From CAYLLN01 sp036496265 (GTDB lineage: Bacteria; Planctomycetota; Planctomycetia; Pirellulales; Pirellulaceae): 17,836 nt of DNA. The DNA lies in NCBI GenBank assembly GCA_036496265.1, contig DASXLL010000276.1, positions 1 to 17,836 on the forward strand, in the 5' to 3' direction. The translations under genes and the position numbers were made by a program. Of this stretch, positions 13,329-17,836 are shown piece after piece (the stretch's first letter is position 1; every line of letters starts with the position of its first letter). Below the pieces are notes generated by a model that made no database searches, was not told the origin of the DNA, and saw nothing but the letters and a program-made list of their open reading frames with translations.

Positions 13329-13757
13329 CTAGTTTAGCGAGGCCTGCAGCTCTTGCAGATTTTCGAGATGGCCTTTGGCTTCGCCGACGGCTTCGCGGGC
13401 GGCGGCTTGGGCGTAGGGGGCCATGCTCAGGGCGTCGGCCAACTTTTCGCAGGCCGTAATCGTTTTTTGCTGCCGGTCGATGAGCAATGTCAAGAGATAG
13501 GCGAGCGAGAGGTCGTGCAGCGAGGTGAACGACATCGGAAACTCGCCGTAATCAATCGTGCCGCTGCTATCGAGAATGAGCGTGCCGAGGCGGTCAATGG
13601 TCCGCTTCTGATCGTCAACAATCTGGTCGAGCACCGCCTTGGCATTTTCATGCTGATACAGTTGGTAAGGGGGCGCGTAGCTCAAATACATGGGCAGCGA
13701 CCGCACGTGCAGCACCAGGAGGCGATTCAGGATTTCAATTGTGCTGGGAGGAGACAT
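13329..13757 (-). CDS. Helical protein of unknown function upstream of tatD
   Basis: With the ATG at 13757 the product has 142 residues, starting MSPPSTIEILNRLLVLHVRSLPMYLSYAPPY. It is predicted almost entirely helical, with conserved-looking helices LYQHENAKAVLDQIVDDQKRTIDRLGTLIL, LHDLSLAYLLTLLIDRQQKTI and a final EAVGEAKGHLENLQELQ. The spacing of Glu, Asp and His residues hints at a four-helix, ferritin-like bundle, but a complete di-iron ligand set is not evident. I do not recognise the family. In-frame ATGs at 13763 and 13784 are alternatives, but the upstream one falls inside a dispersed repeat, and none has a good ribosome-binding site. The very tight junction with tatD and the position after nuoN suggest a shared transcript. 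Confidence 0.72.
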   Translation of the reverse strand: MSPPSTIEILNRLLVLHVRSLPMYLSYAPPYQLYQHENAKAVLDQIVDDQKRTIDRLGTLILDSSGTIDYGEFPMSFTSLHDLSLAYLLTLLIDRQQKTITACEKLADALSMAPYAQAAAREAVGEAKGHLENLQELQASLN

Positions 13758-13768
13758 CAACATGAAGG

Positions 13769-13897
13769 AATGACCAATGACCAAGCATCAATGACCAAAC
13801 AAATCCGAATGTCCGAATGCCTACTGAGCGGACACGGTCATTTGATCATTGGCCTTTGGAAAATTGTTTGTAGTTTGGTGCTTGTGAATTGGTGCTT
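13769..13897. repeat. Dispersed repeat with 36-base imperfect inverted arms
   Basis: The arms 13769-13804 and 13862-13897 pair at about 26 of 36 positions. The left arm is built from AATGACC units (AATGACCAATGACC, AATGACCAAAC). The right arm reads, in reverse complement, AAGCACCAATTCACAAGCACC. It fills the whole gap between nuoN and the next gene and ends 2 bases before the nuoN stop. No open frame is supported here. AATGACC-type repeats of this kind are familiar in planctomycete intergenic DNA. Confidence 0.55.
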
Positions 13898-13898
13898 A

Positions 13899-15749
13899 CT
13901 AGCCGAACAAATGGCTGGCGGCGGCGAGGGAGACTTGGCTAAGCCAATCCCAACTGATGATGAGGAGGGCAGTCGGCAGCGTGATGACCCAGAGGAACGC
14001 GCCGCCGAGCGAGACGTCGGAATAGGCCAGCGGCGGACGATCGCGCGGCTCGTCGTCGATCGTCATAATCTTTACGACGCGGAGGTAGTAAAACAGGCTG
14101 ATCGCCGTGTTGAGGCCGCCGACGATCAACAACAGCAACAAGTAAAAACCGGGCAAGCCGGCCGATTCGACTTTTTGATAGCCATCGACAAGCGCCGCGA
14201 AGATCGCGAATTTGCCCACGAAGCCGGAGAGCGGTGGCAGACCGATCAGGCTGAACAGCGTGGCGGCGAAGCAGACGACGGTGAGCGGAGAGCGGCGGAT
14301 GAGGCCGGCGTAGTCGTTGACATCTTCGCTGCGCATCGCGTTTCGCAGGAGCGCGACGACAGCGAAGGCGGCCAGATTCATGAACAGGTAGACGGCCATG
14401 TAAATGGCGAGCGCCGCGATGGCGCGTTCGGCGCCAGCCGCATCGATGCCGGCCATAGCGACGGCGGCGGAGATCGGCATCATCATGTAACCGGCGTGGG
14501 CGATGGTCGAATAGGCCAAGAGCCGCTTGATATTGTTCTGACCGTAGGCGGCGAGATTGCCGAAGGTGCAAGTGATGATCGCGAAAAAGGCAATCAGCTT
14601 GGCCGTGAAGGAGCGGATGGGTTCGAGGGCGGCGGAATTTTGATCTGAGGTTGATGATTGGGGAATCTCGTGCGTTACAGGCGCGGCACTGGGTTCCTGG
14701 GTCAGTGTGCTGGCAACGAAATACTTGTCGGAGTCGATTTTCACCGTCCGCAGATGCTTTTCTTCCGCTTCATGCCGAACGATCGCAGTCCGTTGGCCGG
14801 GCTGATAACCGGTTGGCGGGATAGCCCCCACGCCGAGGGCGACGCGGACGAGGAGGGCGAGAGCCGCGGCTTTGGAGGCGATGCTTAAAAACGCGTTGAC
14901 TTCGGCCGTCGCGCCTTCGAAGACGTCGGGGCACCAGAAATGGAAGGGAACGGCGGAAAGCTTGAACGCCAGGCCGACGGAGATCAGAAGACCGGCGAGA
15001 GCGAGCACCATCAATTCGCCGGGGGGAACCGGGTTAGCGAATTTTTCGGCGAGTTGCACGGCGATGGTCGGCAGATGGGCGGTGTTCAAGAGGCCCGCGA
15101 GGAGGCTGATGCCGTAGAGCATGACGCCCGCGGCGCCGGCGCCATAGACGGAATATTTGAGAGCGGCTTCGCTGGCGACGCGGCGGCCTTTGAGAATGCC
15201 AGCGAGCACATAGGACGGCACGCTGGCCATTTCGACGGCCATGAAGACGGTGAGCAAGTGATTGGCCGAGGCCATGAGGCACATGCCGATCGTGGCGCCG
15301 AAAAAGAGAGAGTAAATATCGGGTCCGTCTTCGCGGTCGGGGATGCCGGTGATCTTGGTGAAGATCACGAGCAGGACGGCGAAGGCAAAGAGCAGCGAGC
15401 GGACATAGACGGAGAAAGTGTCGTACACGAGCATTCCCGTGAAGATTTCCATCCGTGTGACGGCGGCGGGATTTGCGGCTTGATCGGGCGCGATGATGGT
15501 CCGCAAATGGTCCCAGGGAGCGGCGACGCAGAGGGCGACGATCGAACCGGCCAGCGCGATCCAGAACGTATCGATCTTCCAGCCAAGGCGTGGCAGGCGG
15601 ACAAGCAAAAGCAGCAGAATCGTGGCGCAGAGAACCAGCTCGGGCAGGAAGGCGGACAGGCTGGAATCGGCCGTGGGGGCCGAGAACAGCGCGCCGGCGG
15701 CGCCCCGCGTGTCGATGATGAGCTGGCTAACTAGGTCGTGAAGGTTCAC
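13899..15749 (-). CDS. nuoN: NADH-quinone oxidoreductase subunit N
   Basis: NuoN is one of three antiporter-like membrane subunits of respiratory complex I that pump protons as quinone is reduced. The 616 residues form about 14 helices. Key residues are E173 in FMAVEMASVPSYVLAG, K263 in VGLAFKLSAVPFHFWCPDVFEGA, and the lysine and histidine of NNIKRLLAYSTIAHAGYM (402-422). PLSGFVGKF lies near 506-514. It is about 100 residues longer than typical NuoN, mostly from a hydrophilic segment at 308-378 between the KAAALALLVRVALG and AKLIAFFAII helices. The start is GTG at 15749 with no obvious ribosome-binding site; no ATG is near. The 49-base gap to nuoM is filled by short tandem repeats. Order and strand fit the standard nuoL-M-N cluster. 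Confidence 0.93.
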   Translation of the reverse strand: MNLHDLVSQLIIDTRGAAGALFSAPTADSSLSAFLPELVLCATILLLLLVRLPRLGWKIDTFWIALAGSIVALCVAAPWDHLRTIIAPDQAANPAAVTRMEIFTGMLVYDTFSVYVRSLLFAFAVLLVIFTKITGIPDREDGPDIYSLFFGATIGMCLMASANHLLTVFMAVEMASVPSYVLAGILKGRRVASEAALKYSVYGAGAAGVMLYGISLLAGLLNTAHLPTIAVQLAEKFANPVPPGELMVLALAGLLISVGLAFKLSAVPFHFWCPDVFEGATAEVNAFLSIASKAAALALLVRVALGVGAIPPTGYQPGQRTAIVRHEAEEKHLRTVKIDSDKYFVASTLTQEPSAAPVTHEIPQSSTSDQNSAALEPIRSFTAKLIAFFAIITCTFGNLAAYGQNNIKRLLAYSTIAHAGYMMMPISAAVAMAGIDAAGAERAIAALAIYMAVYLFMNLAAFAVVALLRNAMRSEDVNDYAGLIRRSPLTVVCFAATLFSLIGLPPLSGFVGKFAIFAALVDGYQKVESAGLPGFYLLLLLIVGGLNTAISLFYYLRVVKIMTIDDEPRDRPPLAYSDVSLGGAFLWVITLPTALLIISWDWLSQVSLAAASHLFG

Positions 15750-15756
15750 GGTGGGG

Positions 15757-15812
15757 GTGAGTGGTGAGTAAGTGAGTGGTGAGTGTAGGCGTCAGTTGTC
15801 AGTGGTCAGTGG
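15757..15812. repeat. Tandem repeats at the nuoM-nuoN junction
   Basis: A 13-base unit GTGAGTGGTGAGT occurs exactly twice (15757-15769 and 15772-15784). It is followed by GTCAGTTGTCAGTGGTCAGTGG, which on the minus strand is the ACTGAC-type repeat. This second block contains the last four codons and stop of nuoM (…TTDH*). Together the two blocks make up most of the spacer before the nuoN GTG start. Confidence 0.7.
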
Positions 15813-17613
15813 TTGAAGCGATCACACGAGTTGGAGCAGTGGCCGCGGTTGTCGAGCGGTTGGCGGCGTCTTCTTCGCGGGTCCAATCGGCCAGGTCGTG
15901 GACCTGGGCATCGATTGTCGCGTCCATGTATTTCAAGATCGACGGCTGGCCGCCTGGGAATTGATAAGGGAAGACGCCGAACACGATTGCGAAGACGCAG
16001 AGCACCGTGCCGATCACGTTTTCACGCAGGTTGCTGGGAGTGAGATGATCGCCGTGGGGACCTTTGTATTCGGGTCCGAGGTAAACACGCTGCACGGCCC
16101 AGAGGATGTAACCAGCCGTCAAAATCACAACAGCGGCGGAGAGCACAGCGAGCAGGTAGCTGAACTTCCAGACGGCGAGTACGACGAAGACTTCGCCGAT
16201 GAAGCCGCACAGACCGGGCAGGCCCAGGCCAGCGAAGAAAATGATCATCGCCATCGCAGTGTAATAGGGCATCTTGCCGAAAATGCCGCCGAACTCGTTG
16301 AGGTTGCGATGATGCACGCGGTCGTAGAGGACGCCGACGATGAAGAACATGCCGGTTGAGCTGATGCCGTGAGCGATCATTTGAAACATGGCGCCTTGGA
16401 CGCCCATGTTCCAGTAATCGGCGCTGTAGCCATTCCGGGCCAAAGCCGACCAAACGCCGAGGCCGAGCACCACGTATCCCATGTGGCTGACGGAACTGTA
16501 GGCCACGAGCCGCTTGAAATCGGTCTGAGCCATCGCTGAAAATGCGCCATAGATCATGCTGACGACGCCGAGCGTGCAAACAAACCACATCAGCTCGTAG
16601 CCGCCGGCGGGACAGATCGGATAGCAAATCCTGAGGATGCCGTAACCGCCCATCTTGAGCAGCACGCCGGCCAGAATCATCGAAATCGGTGTTGGAGCCT
16701 CGACGTGGGCATCGGGCAACCAAGTGTGGACAGGCACGCTCGGCACCTTGATCGCGAAGCCGATGAAGAGCAGCAGGAAGGCCCACCACTGCAGGCCGTG
16801 GCCGAGGAACAAAATGGGCTGCAGCGTTTCAGGATCCTGGCCGAAGCCGTCGAACTGGCCCGTGTGCTGACCGATTTGAGCCAGGGCCATGATGTTGAAC
16901 GTATGGACCGGTTGAACGGCGACTTCGTTGGCGATCCGGCGGCTCATCGAGGCCTGAGCGCTGGCTTTGGCCACTTCATTCAGATAGCACTTATCCAAAT
17001 GCGGCATGAGGAGCGGGTCGGACAGGTCGCTGCTGAAATAGAGCATCAAAATGGCGATGAGCATGAGCACGCTGCCAAACAGCGTGTAGAGGAAGAATTT
17101 GATTGCCGCATATTCTTTGCGGGGACCGCCCCAAACGCCGATGAGAAAGTACATCGGCAGGAGCATGACTTCCCAGAAGACATAGAACAGAAACAGGTCG
17201 AGCGCGACGAACACGCCGAGCATGCCCGTTTCTAAGAGCAGGAAAAGGATGCAGTAGCCTTTGACGTATTTGGTGATTGACCAGCTCGCGCCCATTGCCA
17301 GAAGGCAGACGAACGCGGTGAGCACCAAGAGCGGGAAGCTGATGCCATCCAGGCCCATGAAGTAGTCGATTTGAAACGACGGAATCCAGGGATAGTTGAA
17401 ATAGCTTTGCAGTCCGGCTTCACCGGCCTTGAACATGAGCGCCGCGTCGTAGCCGAAGATGAGCACGCCGAGGATGAGGATCATCGTGACGGCGGTGACC
17501 GCCAGCGTGGTCCAGCGGATGGCTTCCTTTTGCTCACTTGGGATGAGCATGATGCCGAGCGTCGCAATCGCCGGCAGAAAGACGATCATGGAAAGCAAAA
17601 AAACGGCACTCAT
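15799..17613 (-). CDS. nuoM: NADH-quinone oxidoreductase subunit M
   Basis: NuoM is a proton-pumping antiporter-like subunit of complex I in the cytoplasmic membrane. The 604 residues include the essential glutamate E148 (LFLFYVFWEVMLLPMYFLIGVWGG), K289 and H296 (IGFAIKVPSVPVHTWLPDAHVEAPT), LLKMGGYGILR, and FKRLVAYSSVSHMGYV with the second lysine/histidine set. It is longer than E. coli NuoM (about 509). A hydrophilic stretch at 195-273 interrupts the region after LMLYFSSD. A soluble tail of about 50 residues (from DATIDAQVHDLADWTREEDA) ends in repeat-encoded STTDH. The ATG at 17613 begins a normal NuoM N-terminus; a GGA lies about 12 bases upstream. nuoL ends 57 bases upstream. Confidence 0.94.
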   Translation of the reverse strand: MSAVFLLSMIVFLPAIATLGIMLIPSEQKEAIRWTTLAVTAVTMILILGVLIFGYDAALMFKAGEAGLQSYFNYPWIPSFQIDYFMGLDGISFPLLVLTAFVCLLAMGASWSITKYVKGYCILFLLLETGMLGVFVALDLFLFYVFWEVMLLPMYFLIGVWGGPRKEYAAIKFFLYTLFGSVLMLIAILMLYFSSDLSDPLLMPHLDKCYLNEVAKASAQASMSRRIANEVAVQPVHTFNIMALAQIGQHTGQFDGFGQDPETLQPILFLGHGLQWWAFLLLFIGFAIKVPSVPVHTWLPDAHVEAPTPISMILAGVLLKMGGYGILRICYPICPAGGYELMWFVCTLGVVSMIYGAFSAMAQTDFKRLVAYSSVSHMGYVVLGLGVWSALARNGYSADYWNMGVQGAMFQMIAHGISSTGMFFIVGVLYDRVHHRNLNEFGGIFGKMPYYTAMAMIIFFAGLGLPGLCGFIGEVFVVLAVWKFSYLLAVLSAAVVILTAGYILWAVQRVYLGPEYKGPHGDHLTPSNLRENVIGTVLCVFAIVFGVFPYQFPGGQPSILKYMDATIDAQVHDLADWTREEDAANRSTTAATAPTRVIASTTDH

Positions 17614-17670
17614 AGGATCAATTCCAGTCGGAAGTCAGTTTTCAATTAACGGCGGCTAGTGTTTCCGCAA

Positions 17671-17836
17671 TCAGTGGGCGAGCGAAGGAGTCCAGAAAAA
17701 AGCGAGCAATAAGTAAACGGCGAGGGCGCCGATCACGATGAACATCACATATTGGCGGATGCGGCCGGTTTGCAGGCTGTGGAGACTCATGCCGAGCGAA
17801 TAAACCCAGGCGGCGAACAGGTTCACGAAACCATCG
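17671..17836 (-). CDS. nuoL: NADH-quinone oxidoreductase subunit L, C-terminal end
   Basis: The open frame enters from the right edge and stops at TGA (17673-17671), giving 54 residues. It reads DGFVNLFAAWVYSLGMSLHS, then LQTGRIRQYVMFIVIGALAV and YLLLAFFWTPSLAH. The LQTG-x-[IVL]-[RQ]-x-Y signature before the final membrane helix is the conserved C-terminus of NuoL, the distal proton-pumping subunit of complex I. Its position just upstream of nuoM on the same strand agrees with the usual nuoL-M-N order. The rest of the gene lies outside the window. Confidence 0.9.
   Translation of the reverse strand, partial: DGFVNLFAAWVYSLGMSLHSLQTGRIRQYVMFIVIGALAVYLLLAFFWTPSLAH

Overview
The window looks like a chromosomal segment of a planctomycete, most likely of the Pirellulales type. 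This is inferred from gene content, not from a marker gene. The MFS transporter opens with an NPYSAP motif typical of planctomycete proteins. A 60-residue secreted peptide and a TrxB with an extra internal segment also fit this lineage. Non-coding stretches and several gene ends are built from short palindromic or tandem repeats of the kind that litter these genomes. No tRNA, rRNA, CRISPR array, integrase or transposase was seen.

Layout, left to right. (1) 1-1900 is accessory DNA. It holds the end of a DUF2442 gene overlapping a DUF4160 gene (+), a truncated second copy of the asnS 3' end, and a divergent-looking one-component regulator (-) that fuses a helix-turn-helix, a GHKL ATPase and a DUF4325/STAS-like domain. 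A promoter and a palindromic operator candidate lie in front of the regulator. (2) 1901-3292 is asnS (-), then a repeat-bearing gap and an orphan Phd/YefM-type antitoxin (-). (3) 4016-10281 carries four + strand genes: a GT39-type membrane glycosyltransferase, a membrane-anchored single-HKD phospholipase D/nuclease-like protein with prion-like GYQQP repeats, an MFS transporter, and DedA. (4) 10314-12424 (-) contains a small unknown protein, a JAMM/JAB peptidase gene broken by one in-frame TGA, trxB and the small secreted peptide. (5) 12530-17836 (-) is a compact cluster transcribed leftwards: nuoL (partial), nuoM, nuoN, a helical protein of unknown function, and a TatD-family deoxyribonuclease.

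How they work together. NuoL, NuoM and NuoN are the antiporter-like proton-pumping membrane subunits of respiratory complex I. AsnS, TrxB and TatD are housekeeping functions. The GT39 enzyme, the MFS transporter, DedA and the anchored PLD protein all act at the cell envelope.

The most interesting region is the left end. The last 31 codons of asnS occur twice in direct orientation, about 1.4 kb apart, differing only at synonymous sites and the stop codon. The two copies flank the HTH-ATPase-STAS gene. That is the geometry left by an element that enters a gene's 3' end and restores it, or by replacement with a related asnS. Two toxin-antitoxin-like remnants lie nearby. A second theme is repeat DNA that supplies gene termini: the last residues and stop codons of the glycosyltransferase and of NuoM come from the same ACTGAC-type repeat.
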